Source: Blautia glucerasea (GTDB lineage: Bacteria > Bacillota > Clostridia > Lachnospirales > Lachnospiraceae). Taken from it: DNA of 64,000 nucleotides. The notes under the pieces are model-generated. The model saw only the letters and a list, made by a program, of their open reading frames with translations, was not told the DNA's origin and did no database searches. The position numbers and the translations under genes were made by a program. Below are positions 45,412 to 53,261 of this stretch, in pieces. Position 1 is the stretch's first letter, and each line of letters starts with the position of its first letter. The DNA lies in contig NZ_JAJBMO010000002.1 in the NCBI RefSeq assembly GCF_020537505.1, forward strand, positions 124,001-188,000. Reading direction: 5' to 3'.

Positions 45412-45533
45412 ATAAGCGGAGAAGAAGCCGATGTTCGTCCTGACGTTCGAACGTGGGTTGTTCAAGTTCAACGCGGAAGGGCCAGCGTTCGAAGTGTTGT
45501 TGTAACTGCCAGAGACAATCGGCAAGCGTTTTT
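45412..45533 (-). repeat. DGR template repeat (TR)
   Basis: 122 bases that match the 3' end of the target gene (46069-46190) at a constant 657-bp offset, with 106 identities. All 16 differences lie at adenines of the template's coding strand. Several AAC and other adenine-rich codons (N, T, I, Y) are concentrated at the variable positions. The TR lies between avd and the reverse transcriptase gene; a TTG-initiated 64-codon frame crossing it is not a gene. The 16 bases at its 3' end (coding sense, 45416-45431) are identical in both repeats and correspond to the homing-initiation region. Confidence 0.95.
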
Positions 45534-45555
45534 GACCTGTTCCCTCTGCCGGAAA

Positions 45556-45975
45556 TTATTTTCCGGTGTTTGTGCTGGTTTCCTTTTGTGATCGGATCCA
45601 GCCGCCGAGTAGCCGCCCAATTTCACATAACTTTTCTGAAACCAGTATGTAACGCTTTTCGTCTACAAATTTCATGTCATACGACAAATCATTGAACATT
45701 CGCAATAATTTAAGCTGAACGTCCGCGTCTTGAAGTGTCGTTTTCTTGAAATACTTCTTTTGTGCCGTGATTATAAGAATCAGGAATTGAAACAGACACT
45801 TTTTATAGTCCGCCACAAAACCCAGCTTTTCACTTCTGGGATATTTCACAAAAGAAGTGTACAGATATTTCATAAGGTCTTTTGACCTTTGAAGAATTAT
45901 CAGGCCGCTTCGTTGTTCCCGTCCCTCGTCGGTTTCGGGATTTCCTGGCGCCCCGTATCTTCGCATATTTCCCAT
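45556..45975 (-). CDS. Avd-like accessory variability determinant
   Basis: 139 residues, basic, predicted as four long helices from about residue 25 (RSGLIILQRSKDLMKYLYTSFVKYPRSEKLGFVADYKKCLFQFLILIITAQKKY...). YPRSEKLGFVADY is like the four-helix-bundle (S23-type) proteins that serve as Avd in many DGRs. Avd pentamers bind the reverse transcriptase and template RNA. The start follows AGAAAGGATT. Located between the target gene and the template repeat. The first 24 residues are polar and may be disordered. Confidence 0.88.
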   Translation of the reverse strand: MGNMRRYGAPGNPETDEGREQRSGLIILQRSKDLMKYLYTSFVKYPRSEKLGFVADYKKCLFQFLILIITAQKKYFKKTTLQDADVQLKLLRMFNDLSYDMKFVDEKRYILVSEKLCEIGRLLGGWIRSQKETSTNTGK

Positions 45976-46008
45976 TGTTGCAATCCTTTCTTGTGTTTCA
46001 AAAATATA

Positions 46009-46028
46009 GGGGCTACTATCGTAGCCCC
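46009..46028. other. DGR target-site hairpin (or terminator) downstream of the variable repeat
   Basis: A perfect 8-bp inverted repeat, GGGGCTAC and GTAGCCCC, around a 4-nt loop that reads GATA on the coding (minus) strand. It lies 16 bp past the target gene stop. Known DGRs such as BPP-1 use a cruciform of this size with a GRNA loop to mark the retrohoming target. A T-rich run follows, so termination is an additional possibility. Confidence 0.75.
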
Positions 46029-46044
46029 AAACAGAACACGGCTA

Positions 46045-47106
46045 TCAGATTGCAGATTCCAACTCCATAAAAGCGGAGAAGAAGCCGAGGCCCGCCCGGA
46101 CGCTCGAACGAGGGTTGTTCAAGTGCAACGCGGAAGGGCCAGCGTCCGAAGGGTTGCTGAAACTGCCAGAGACAAACGGCAAGCGTTCGTCTTGGTTGTC
46201 GATCCAAAAAGCGCCGGTATGTGTGACGCCGCTTACCGGTGCAAGGAATAATTCCTTCAAGATCTCCGGGATCGTTGTCACGCCGGTTCCGGCCACAAGA
46301 TTTCCGAAGTTTGCCGTGTAGGTACTGCCGGCCGCGCCGGTATCGGTTGCGATCTTGAAATCCTTTGTATATTTCAAGGTGCCAGGTGTTCCAGGTTCTA
46401 CCAGGCTACCATTCGGAAGAATGGCCTTCCAATATGTGGACGTGGCAAGGTGTGAAACCTGTTTCGCGGCCAGGTTGCCGACGAAGATCTGGATTTCGCC
46501 TTTGTAAATTCTAAGGCCGGACATCCATTTCCAGACGTCGCCCACGTAGTCGGCGATACCGTTTCGCGTTCCGTCATGGAACCAGGTCGCCGGGCCGGAT
46601 CCGGTCGCGGTTCTGGTTGTTCTTGTTCCGCCCGATCCGTCGCTTTCGGTTGCGGTTGTCTCGCCCACCTCATAGGTGTATGTGTGGTGTTTTCCGTACT
46701 GGGTGTTTCCGCGCGGAATAAAACCGGATTTATAGATCAAATGGTTAATGACCGCACGTTCCGGGATTGACGCTAAATGCCAGCCCGTTCCCTTCGCATT
46801 ACAAGCCGCGTGTGACGCGTCGTAATTGATGGACGCTTTCGGATCCACCAGCGGCCAGGAATAGGCCAGGCCGTCCACAATACAGTTAATAAATTTGCTG
46901 AAAAAGAAGCGCTTGTATTCCACATCGTCAACCACAAAGGCCGAATGCGTCTTTTCGCTTCCGCCGTCGAATAACTGGGCGTTTGTGCGCTTATTAAACG
47001 GGATCATAAAGGACGGAAGGCCCTTGACGTCCGAAATAATGGTACAACCGCCGCCAGTCAATCCTTCCGTGGCGAATTTCAGGCTGTCAAACTGGTAATT
47101 ATTCAT
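46045..47106 (-). CDS. DGR target: tail-tip receptor-binding protein with C-type-lectin-like fold
   Basis: 353 residues. Residues 75-353 have marks of the formylglycine-enzyme/C-type-lectin fold used by Mtd-like DGR targets (ASHAACNAKGTGWHLASIPERAVINHLI, GIADYVGDVWKWMSGLR, final GFFSAF). Residues 306-346 form the variable repeat. The N-terminal 75 residues probably attach to the tail fibre. A flexible Gly/Ser/Thr insert lies at 148-172. The start overlaps the upstream gene's end by 8 bp. It is the last structural gene of the tail module, consistent with a role in binding host surface ligands. Confidence 0.9.
   Translation of the reverse strand: MNNYQFDSLKFATEGLTGGGCTIISDVKGLPSFMIPFNKRTNAQLFDGGSEKTHSAFVVDDVEYKRFFFSKFINCIVDGLAYSWPLVDPKASINYDASHAACNAKGTGWHLASIPERAVINHLIYKSGFIPRGNTQYGKHHTYTYEVGETTATESDGSGGTRTTRTATGSGPATWFHDGTRNGIADYVGDVWKWMSGLRIYKGEIQIFVGNLAAKQVSHLATSTYWKAILPNGSLVEPGTPGTLKYTKDFKIATDTGAAGSTYTANFGNLVAGTGVTTIPEILKELFLAPVSGVTHTGAFWIDNQDERLPFVSGSFSNPSDAGPSALHLNNPRSSVRAGLGFFSAFMELESAI
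46069..46190 (-). repeat. DGR variable repeat (VR)
   Basis: The C-terminal coding part of the target gene, aligned without gaps to 45412-45533. Relative to the template, differences change K to E, I to F, Y to F (twice), N to S (twice), N to D, N to H, N to G, T to P, T to A and I to L, plus silent changes. Every change starts from a template adenine. The 16 bases at 46073-46088 are invariant. Confidence 0.95.
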
Positions 47107-47458
47107 AGATCACACCTTCTTTCAGCGCGAACAGTGTCAAGGTCACGTTGTCCATAGAGAACGGAACCGGATCGCGCTTGATAATTGTTTTCTGGCTGTT
47201 TTCTGTTTCTTCGGAATAGTCCGGGTTCGGGATTTCTTCTTCTGTGTAGGCTCTGGCCGGAATGTCCACCTGTGCCACATAAAGAAGACCGACACCGGTT
47301 TCCAGGTTGCCGGCCATATCCGAAGTAATGTCGATATGGACGTCGTTGTCGGCTTCGTATTTTTTCAGATTCAGCATGATCTGATCGCCGACGTTCAGCC
47401 AGGTTTTCGTTGTGGAATAGGAAATCTTCTGGCCTTCGTTTGCTTCGATAATTTTCAT
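47099..47458 (-). CDS. Phage tail-associated protein, unknown
   Basis: 119 residues, beta-rich (LNVGDQIMLNLKKYEADNDVHIDIT, ETGVGLLYVAQVDIPARAYTEEEIPNPDY). No family recognised. Its ATG overlaps the preceding small gene by 4 bp (ATGA), and its stop overlaps the DGR target start. It is probably a fibre or adaptor protein that links the receptor-binding protein to the baseplate. Confidence 0.6.
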   Translation of the reverse strand: MKIIEANEGQKISYSTTKTWLNVGDQIMLNLKKYEADNDVHIDITSDMAGNLETGVGLLYVAQVDIPARAYTEEEIPNPDYSEETENSQKTIIKRDPVPFSMDNVTLTLFALKEGVIYE

Positions 47459-47628
47459 CGTCTCATTCCCACCTCTCTTTTTACATCATTCATTCGCGCG
47501 TTGATTTCTTCCGCGTATTCGCGATTCTGGGCGGCTGAATTGCCTTCGTGGCCGCCACCGAAGGCGCGTAACATCGCGGATTCCTGGGCGCGTCTTTCGT
47601 CTGATTTAATAATTACATTTGCTGGCAT
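47455..47628 (-). CDS. Small phage protein of 57 residues
   Basis: A short frame tightly fitted between neighbours: it starts with TAATG overlap at 47628 and ends with ATGA overlap at 47455-47458. A GGGGGACTG ribosome binding site lies within the upstream gene. The product is charged and helical (SDERRAQESAMLRAF, NREYAEEINARMNDVKREVG). The double overlap and phage-like codon use support it as a real gene. Function unknown. Confidence 0.7.
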   Translation of the reverse strand: MPANVIIKSDERRAQESAMLRAFGGGHEGNSAAQNREYAEEINARMNDVKREVGMRR

Positions 47629-48119
47629 TAGTACAGTCCCCCGATTACATGAAGTTTTAATGTTACATTTTTGGCGCTACCATAGTAACGCACCTTAAAG
47701 GCGTTCAGGGCCTTGTCGAATACTTCTGCATACTCGACCGGGCCGTCCGCTTCCGCGACCTCAATATCGACCTTGTAATCGGTCTTATTGACAATCTTCG
47801 GAAGGGTGATCGTCTTCGCGGAATTGGTCGCCGGATATTTCAGCGAATTTGTGAGTGTCGCCGTTAATACCTGGCCGCGAAGATCGTCAACTGATTCCTG
47901 GATAAGTCGAAGGTGAATGGCGTTCGTGGCCGCGATCAGGTTTCCTTCCAGGATTCCCATGTCTTCGTTTCCGAAGTTGGTCGCGCTCTGCTGTGTGCCT
48001 TTCTGGTGGATCTCACCAGGGGCCGGCGTCCATTCTTTCACACCGTTTCCCAGATCCACGACGGAAACCCGTCTAGGGTACTGGACAATTCGGTCTTTCC
48101 AAAAAACCGGAATATACAT
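47628..48119 (-). CDS. Phage tail fibre-like protein
   Basis: 163 residues starting MYIPVFWKDRIVQYPRR, with QQSATNFGNEDMGILEG in the middle, a phrase common in short fibre/appendage proteins of Firmicute myophages, and beta-rich C-terminal half (VTLKLHVIGGLY). It lies between the tail I-like gene cluster and the DGR target. Role as fibre base inferred. Confidence 0.6.
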   Translation of the reverse strand: MYIPVFWKDRIVQYPRRVSVVDLGNGVKEWTPAPGEIHQKGTQQSATNFGNEDMGILEGNLIAATNAIHLRLIQESVDDLRGQVLTATLTNSLKYPATNSAKTITLPKIVNKTDYKVDIEVAEADGPVEYAEVFDKALNAFKVRYYGSAKNVTLKLHVIGGLY

Positions 48120-48135
48120 CTTTTATCGCTCCTTT

Positions 48136-48468
48136 CTACTCATTCCCCGAAGACTGTACAATTTTGATCGTATAACGATACATGACGCCTTCGTCGAATT
48201 CCTCTTTGTTCAGGCTTTCGTTACCGCCGGCCCATAAGAAGCCGCCGCGATGATAGAAGCGAATTCCTGTAATAGAATCCGGGGCGTTATGATCGAACAT
48301 AACATAGATCGCGATCCGGCCATCGGATAAAGTTTCCACATGGTCGATCGGAATTTTTGTCCAGGTGTTCCCGGAACGGTATTCCGCGTAAGCTACAACC
48401 TTTTTCAGATATTCCTTCACGTCGTCGATTGCTTCGTCCGTTAAAGGAATATAGTTTCCTTCTGTCAT
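48136..48468 (-). CDS. Hypothetical phage tail-region protein
   Basis: 110 residues from the ATG after AAAGGAGATC; an ATG 21 bp upstream overlaps the ribosome binding site. N-terminal helix (LTDEAIDDVKEYLKKVVAYAEYR) and beta-rich remainder (GRIAIYVMFDHN, GIRFYHRGGFLWAGG). Not recognised. Between tail protein I and fibre genes. Confidence 0.55.
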   Translation of the reverse strand: MTEGNYIPLTDEAIDDVKEYLKKVVAYAEYRSGNTWTKIPIDHVETLSDGRIAIYVMFDHNAPDSITGIRFYHRGGFLWAGGNESLNKEEFDEGVMYRYTIKIVQSSGNE

Positions 48469-48485
48469 GCTGTTTCGATCTCCTT

Positions 48486-49391
48486 TCATTCTTCGTCCGC
48501 GGCGTATTTCTCCGCGGTGCTGTCATAATATAAGTTAAGTCCTTCGCTTTCAGGCGCGACGGAAACGCCGCTTTCCGCCAGCACAAGACCGGTCGCCGGA
48601 TCTGGATAAGAACCGGTTTCCTGGTCGCTGTCCGTCGGATAAACGATTGTCTGTCCGTCGGTGGCGCCTTCAAGATCGACTGTAACTTCGGATAAATGCA
48701 AGCCGGTTGAAATGTCCGGCGTGGTTCCGGCTGGCGTGTACTCTGCGAACGCTTCTTCTCCCTCTGCTTCAAGCGAAAGCTGAACTTCGGTCGGGATAAA
48801 TCCAACCGCGGCCGCCGGATATGTGCCACACTCGAAATCACCGCAAAAGGTATAGAAAAACGTCTGGTACTCTGATTTATCGAAAAATTTAAGCGTGATC
48901 CCGTTCTGAAAAGCCATGTAATCGAAACGGGAACGCGCATTTTTAACTTTATTCAAATAATTCAGAAATTCTTTTATGGAAGTCTGCGTCACTTCCGTTC
49001 CGACTGCAATTCGGAAATGGAAAGGCGCTCCGGCGTATGTGTACCATTCTTCGACTGATGTGTTATTGTCGCCGAACACGGTGTCGATCATTTCTGTCAT
49101 GGCCTGGCTGGTTCCTAGTTTCATGTACCAGTAAATCGAATTTCGGATCAGACTTCTTTTGATTTCCGGCGAAAGCGACGTGTTATAAAACAGAACACGG
49201 CTTTCAACTGCCAGGAAGTCCAGCTTGTCGTCTTCGACCTTATCCAGATCCGCCCAGATATACACCCGGCGCAACCGTTCCATGAATTTCTTTTTCTGAA
49301 TATCAAACACCCGGCACGAAGCCAGGCGTTCAGGTGTCTTCATTTCTGCCGGAAGCGCGTCTTCTGTCCGGTAATCGTGAAGGCTAATCAT
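48486..49391 (-). CDS. Tail protein I-like baseplate component
   Basis: 301 residues from the ATG at 49391 (MISLHDYRTEDALPAEM), which overlaps the baseplate J stop by 8 bp. The first 190 residues match P2 gpI/XkdT-neighbour proteins (ILADLDKVEDDKLDFLAVESRV-type segment, then LGTSQAMTEMIDTVFGDN). The C-terminal 100 residues are acidic, repeat-like (STGLHLSEVTVDLEGATDG, ATGLVLAESGVSVAPE) and may bind fibres. An upstream longer frame is in the wrong phase with J and lacks a ribosome binding site. Confidence 0.8.
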   Translation of the reverse strand: MISLHDYRTEDALPAEMKTPERLASCRVFDIQKKKFMERLRRVYIWADLDKVEDDKLDFLAVESRVLFYNTSLSPEIKRSLIRNSIYWYMKLGTSQAMTEMIDTVFGDNNTSVEEWYTYAGAPFHFRIAVGTEVTQTSIKEFLNYLNKVKNARSRFDYMAFQNGITLKFFDKSEYQTFFYTFCGDFECGTYPAAAVGFIPTEVQLSLEAEGEEAFAEYTPAGTTPDISTGLHLSEVTVDLEGATDGQTIVYPTDSDQETGSYPDPATGLVLAESGVSVAPESEGLNLYYDSTAEKYAADEE

Positions 49392-50541
49392 TTTCAACGC
49401 CCCCGTAAATGAATTCGATCGTTCTTTCCTGGGCGACGGATGTTTCCGGGACAACCTGGAACGCCGGGGATTCGATAGCGACGCGCTTTCCGCCGGCGGC
49501 TCTGACAAATTCTGTCAGGGTGTCCGGGTTGATGTCCCGGCCGATCTTTGTTTTTTGCCACTCGATATATGTATCTTTTGCGGCTTCGATCGCACTCTTA
49601 ATGGCCGCCAGATTGTTAATGTCACTTCGGCCAATATAATAAGTCGCCTTAATATCATATTTCACGACGTCAGGCGGCGCGATCTGGTCTTTGTCTGTAA
49701 GCGGAATAATCGGGTTGTTTTTCAAATATGCCAGACAGCCGTTGCAAAACGTCTGTGTTGGTAATTCTCCGCCGTTCAGAAGAATTCGGATGTCCACAAC
49801 CGCGTCTTCCGGCTCGTAGATCTTCACATCCTCGATCGCCGCCGAATTGTACTGTTTCACCCAGTATTCGTAAGCGTCAGACGGGCCGGCTGTGGAATAG
49901 GACGACGGGGCCAGGAAAATTCGTTCACGGAAGTTTTCTTCCGTTTCTTCTCCGGCTCCGCCTTCTGACTTCGTTATGTTTGTAACTTCGGCCACATAAG
50001 GAACCGGATCGACCAGGGTTTCAATTTGACCGACAATATAATCATTCCCGACCGTTCCGACCGTTTCACACGTACAATCGACGTCGATATGATCCGCGCC
50101 GGCCGTGACCTCTGCGAAGTCGTCGGTCGCAAAATAAATTCCGTCCCCGGCGGTGACTCTGGTTCCGGCCGGGATATAAACCACTTCGCGGCGGATTTCA
50201 GACAAAATAAAACGAACCGTTGTGACTGCCGCCTTTGGTTCGTTGATAAAGGTCTTTTTCATGGATCCTAAATGTTTCAGAAAATCGCCGGTTGAATACT
50301 TCAAAAGGTTCTGTTTTGCCGCAAAGTCAAGTTGTTTATACATCTGGAACCACTGGCCGGCTTCAATCTTTAACTGAATGTATTCTTTATCGCCTGGGCG
50401 AAGGATCTTTTTCTTCCCGGTTTCCTGTTCATATTCATTTTGCCAGTTTGTAATATTTTCATTCAAGATCTGATCGAATGTAATGTCGTCTATGAACGAT
50501 ACGTCGGGAAGATCATATAGTTTCTGGATTTCATCAGCCAT
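49384..50541 (-). CDS. Baseplate assembly protein J
   Basis: About 385 residues, the size of P2 gpJ/XkdT. Contains IRREVVYIPAGTRVTAGDGIYFATDD, GEETEENFRERIFLAPSSYSTAGPSDAYEYWVKQYNSAAIEDVKIYEPE and a C-terminal domain with TPDTLTEFVRAAG-like stretch, typical of this wedge protein. The ATG at 50541 overlaps the W-like gene end by 8 bp. It builds the hexagonal baseplate ring of contractile tails. Confidence 0.9.
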   Translation of the reverse strand: MADEIQKLYDLPDVSFIDDITFDQILNENITNWQNEYEQETGKKKILRPGDKEYIQLKIEAGQWFQMYKQLDFAAKQNLLKYSTGDFLKHLGSMKKTFINEPKAAVTTVRFILSEIRREVVYIPAGTRVTAGDGIYFATDDFAEVTAGADHIDVDCTCETVGTVGNDYIVGQIETLVDPVPYVAEVTNITKSEGGAGEETEENFRERIFLAPSSYSTAGPSDAYEYWVKQYNSAAIEDVKIYEPEDAVVDIRILLNGGELPTQTFCNGCLAYLKNNPIIPLTDKDQIAPPDVVKYDIKATYYIGRSDINNLAAIKSAIEAAKDTYIEWQKTKIGRDINPDTLTEFVRAAGGKRVAIESPAFQVVPETSVAQERTIEFIYGGVEND

Positions 50542-50842
50542 TATATACAAGCACCACCTTCGGAATTAAATTTCCGTTTCCATTTGCTTCGAACCGGACT
50601 TCATCGACCGAAACGCGATCTTCGAATTCTTCGACAACTTCGATCGCCGAAATGGTATAAAGGTTCTGGGCCTGGTAGGCCGGCGCCGATATAACATCAG
50701 GATCAATCCCGACTTCCCGGTTCATCGGAATAGTGCCTTTCAAAACGGATAAAATAAAAGACACCTTTTCCATGATTTCTTGACGAAGGGAAAGCTCCAC
50801 TTCGCTATTCATTACAATTTGTACGCCGTCAATTTCAATCAT
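50534..50842 (-). CDS. Baseplate wedge protein W (gp25-like)
   Basis: 102 residues. Contains VELSLRQEIMEKVSFILSVLKGTIPMNREVGID, the P2 W/T4 gp25 motif in which a conserved region before GT-P--- RE-G is present. C-terminal strand segment VEEFEDRVSVDEVRFE. It fits the order U-W-J-I. Confidence 0.85.
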   Translation of the reverse strand: MIEIDGVQIVMNSEVELSLRQEIMEKVSFILSVLKGTIPMNREVGIDPDVISAPAYQAQNLYTISAIEVVEEFEDRVSVDEVRFEANGNGNLIPKVVLVYNG

Positions 50843-50855
50843 CGTTCGCGCCCCC

Positions 50856-51245
50856 TTAATAGTATTCCGTGGCCGTTACGGCGATTTCGACGGAAACAAG
50901 TTCGCCGCGGTTCCACACTTCCTTAAAGTTTGCGTCGATGGAATCAACCGTCCACTTTCCGCCGCCGATCTTGTGGCCGCCAATTACTAGCGGACAAACT
51001 TTTCCACTTTCACAATACTTTATCAGTTTGTCCTTCATAATACGGGGCCGTACACCGTGACCGGCGCGGATCTTCATTGTGAACGACACGCCTTCGTTGT
51101 TCGGGCCGATGAATTCCCGTTCCGATTTCTTCCGGTAACGACTGTGTTCGGAATAGTTCGCGGAAGCGGCCTGTTTGAAATCATTGAAATTGCAGATTTT
51201 CTTGTCGCTGGTTTCGAAGATAATGTCCCCGAAATATCCGATCAT
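50856..51245 (-). CDS. Phage tail protein U-like (P2 gpU)
   Basis: 129 residues beginning IGYFGDIIFETSDKKICNFNDFKQ, matching the start of the P2 gpU family, with the middle GPNNEGVSFTMKIRAGHGVRPRI and GGHKIGGGKWTVDSIDANF. In P2-type phages it is a tail terminator/joining protein. Here it lies between the spike V-like and W-like genes. Confidence 0.8.
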   Translation of the reverse strand: MIGYFGDIIFETSDKKICNFNDFKQAASANYSEHSRYRKKSEREFIGPNNEGVSFTMKIRAGHGVRPRIMKDKLIKYCESGKVCPLVIGGHKIGGGKWTVDSIDANFKEVWNRGELVSVEIAVTATEYY

Positions 51246-51262
51246 TTACATCACCGCCCTTC

Positions 51263-51754
51263 CTATGTCGGATAACTGCCGGAAACGGTCAGGTTGCCGC
51301 CCACATGGACATTTCCGGTCGTGCTGATTGATTTTGCCGAAATGCTTCCGGCACTGATCTTGCCAGTTACGGTTGCATTGCCGCCGACCGTCAGATTCCC
51401 GGAAACATTCAATCCTTCGACGTTCACGCTATCCGATACCACATCAAGGCGTTTCGCCTTCTTATCGTACCGGATATAGCTTCCGTCCCCGAAATCTTTT
51501 CGCCAGATCCCGGCGACGCCTTCCGGCGGCCGGTTTCCTTCTGCATACGGCGGCGGAAGAATCACGCCGCGCGTTCCGCCGTTTTCCAGGTGTACCACAT
51601 ACACAAGGGTTTCAACCGGTGGCGGATCAAATTCATTTGAGAAAAACGGCATATACGGCGAAACGGCATTGTCACGGTCTTTATAGACGACCTGGGCCGT
51701 CCCGTCCGTGTAGTTAATCGCCGAAATATAGCCAACTCTTATAATATCGCTCAT
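51263..51754 (-). CDS. Baseplate spike protein V-like
   Basis: 163 residues. An N-terminal OB-like domain (residues 1-90, IRVGYISAINYTDGTAQVVYKDRDN...GTRGVILPPP) is followed by a GDGSYIRYDKK segment and repeated beta-helix strands (NVSGNLTVGGNATVTGKISAGSISAKSISTTGNVHVGGNLTVSG). This is the gpV/gp45 spike arrangement that punctures the membrane under the tail tube. Confidence 0.85.
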   Translation of the reverse strand: MSDIIRVGYISAINYTDGTAQVVYKDRDNAVSPYMPFFSNEFDPPPVETLVYVVHLENGGTRGVILPPPYAEGNRPPEGVAGIWRKDFGDGSYIRYDKKAKRLDVVSDSVNVEGLNVSGNLTVGGNATVTGKISAGSISAKSISTTGNVHVGGNLTVSGSYPT

Positions 51755-51767
51755 GCGTCCCCTTTCT

Positions 51768-53033
51768 TTATCCTGGAATCGTCAGGACTGTTCCCGGCCA
51801 GATCCAGTGACCGTTGCTTGACGATGATTTTCCGTGTGATTTCGCGGCCGACTCAATAGTCGATTTATTTGTGTTATAAATCTGCATATACTTAGCACCG
51901 GATCCCAGGAATTTTGTTGAAATTCTCCACAAGGTATCGCCGCTTACAATAGTGTAGGTCTTCGCCTTCGTGGAACTGCTGGCGGCTTTCTTTGTAGTGT
52001 TCCCGGACTCCACGGTCGCAACTGTGACGCCGTTTACAATCACGCATAGGTGCATATCAAGGTTTACGGTATAACCGCCGCTGGCGTCCTTTGTGTGTGT
52101 CACGGTGTCAATATAATATTTCCCGTCCAGTTTGCCGAAGCCGGACATTTTTATATTTTTACAAGCGATATACTTCACATCGCCCCTTGTTTTCACGTTA
52201 ATAGACTGGCATTTTCTGTTATGCTCTAACAGTTTCGCCTTCGCCTTGATTTCCGCGTCTTGAAGGCTTTCCGCGGTTTCATTCAGTTTCAGGATCCTTG
52301 ATCCGTTCCTCATCATAAATTTATATTTCAGCGTCTTATTTTTCTTAGAATCTGTATAGCAGATCTGAACGCCGTCATATAGCCGCGTCATGCTCTTAGT
52401 GGCCGACCAGGAAGAACATTTTGACCGGTCAAGTGAAAGACTGGCCGCCTTCTTTTCATAGTCCGTCTGATCGAATACAACCATTTTCCGGTTATATAAT
52501 TTCATAGCCAGGTTGTAAGACGCGCAAAGACTGAAAGCGAATTCAACGTCCGTCTGGTCGGATTGCTCCATTTCGTCGATCGAATAGTCCTGGCCGGAGA
52601 AATACAAGCCGATCTTTGCCGTTGCGGCAATGCTCGAAAGAATTCCTTTGACTGATGTTTTCTTCCAGGTCTTCGATTTCTTCGTGACGTTGAAATCCGT
52701 GTTGATCGGTGTCGCTATGCCCCCGATCGTGGCAATTTGCGGCGGCCCGGAATATCCCAGGTCGTCAATCAGGAAATAACCACAATTCAGGCTTCGGTTG
52801 TCGCCTTCTTTGTTCCAGTTTGTTGTCTTGATGGTAGCTTCCACATAGTCGCCCTGAATAGGGATCCAGCCGCCCCACCAGACGCCGCTTCGGTTGTTTA
52901 ATTTCAAGGAAACAGTGTCGGCCGTACCGCTCGCGTTGTCCACATACTCGAAGCCTTCTATATAATCGGTTATTTTCTTTGTGATGTCCTTTCCGTTGTA
53001 TTTCACGGAAACATAAGACTGTCGCGCTTGCAT
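51768..53033 (-). CDS. Late control D-like baseplate hub protein with LysM
   Basis: 421 residues. Residues 1-330 resemble P2 gpD/XkdQ hub proteins (VKYNGKDITKKITDYIEGFEYVDNASGTADTVSLKLNN...). Residues 355-420 form a LysM domain (YTIVSGDTLWRISTKFLG...WPGTVLTIPG). It caps the tail tube and holds the spike. The gene follows the X-like gene by 3 bp. Confidence 0.85.
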   Translation of the reverse strand: MQARQSYVSVKYNGKDITKKITDYIEGFEYVDNASGTADTVSLKLNNRSGVWWGGWIPIQGDYVEATIKTTNWNKEGDNRSLNCGYFLIDDLGYSGPPQIATIGGIATPINTDFNVTKKSKTWKKTSVKGILSSIAATAKIGLYFSGQDYSIDEMEQSDQTDVEFAFSLCASYNLAMKLYNRKMVVFDQTDYEKKAASLSLDRSKCSSWSATKSMTRLYDGVQICYTDSKKNKTLKYKFMMRNGSRILKLNETAESLQDAEIKAKAKLLEHNRKCQSINVKTRGDVKYIACKNIKMSGFGKLDGKYYIDTVTHTKDASGGYTVNLDMHLCVIVNGVTVATVESGNTTKKAASSSTKAKTYTIVSGDTLWRISTKFLGSGAKYMQIYNTNKSTIESAAKSHGKSSSSNGHWIWPGTVLTIPG

Positions 53034-53036
53034 GGC

Positions 53037-53246
53037 TTACACTCTCCATTCTGGAAGGTCTTCGTCGCTTTCTTCCGGCAACTCCGGGATATAAACCGGA
53101 GTGCCATCGGAAAACACGGAAATGTCCAGAAGTTGGGGGTTGCTGTCCATCAGTAAGCCGATGTATTTCACGTCGCCATAAAAAGCGTAGGCGATAGAGT
53201 CCCACATATCGCCAGAAACGGTTGTGTAGTATCTTTTTTCGTCCAT
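53037..53246 (-). CDS. Tail protein X-like LysM protein
   Basis: 69 residues forming a single LysM-like fold (YYTTVSGDMWDSIAYAFYGDVKYIGLLMDSNPQLLDISVFSDGTPVYIPE), the P2 gpX type. It stabilises the tail tube tip with the D-like hub. Starts after AAGGGGCC. Confidence 0.85.
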   Translation of the reverse strand: MDEKRYYTTVSGDMWDSIAYAFYGDVKYIGLLMDSNPQLLDISVFSDGTPVYIPELPEESDEDLPEWRV

Positions 53247-53261
53247 ATCATGGCCCCTTCT

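Noticed and set aside
45331..45525. 64-codon TTG-initiated frame over the template repeat
   Set aside because: It encodes a copy of the target C-terminus only because it is the template; there is no ribosome binding site and its end is unrelated sequence.
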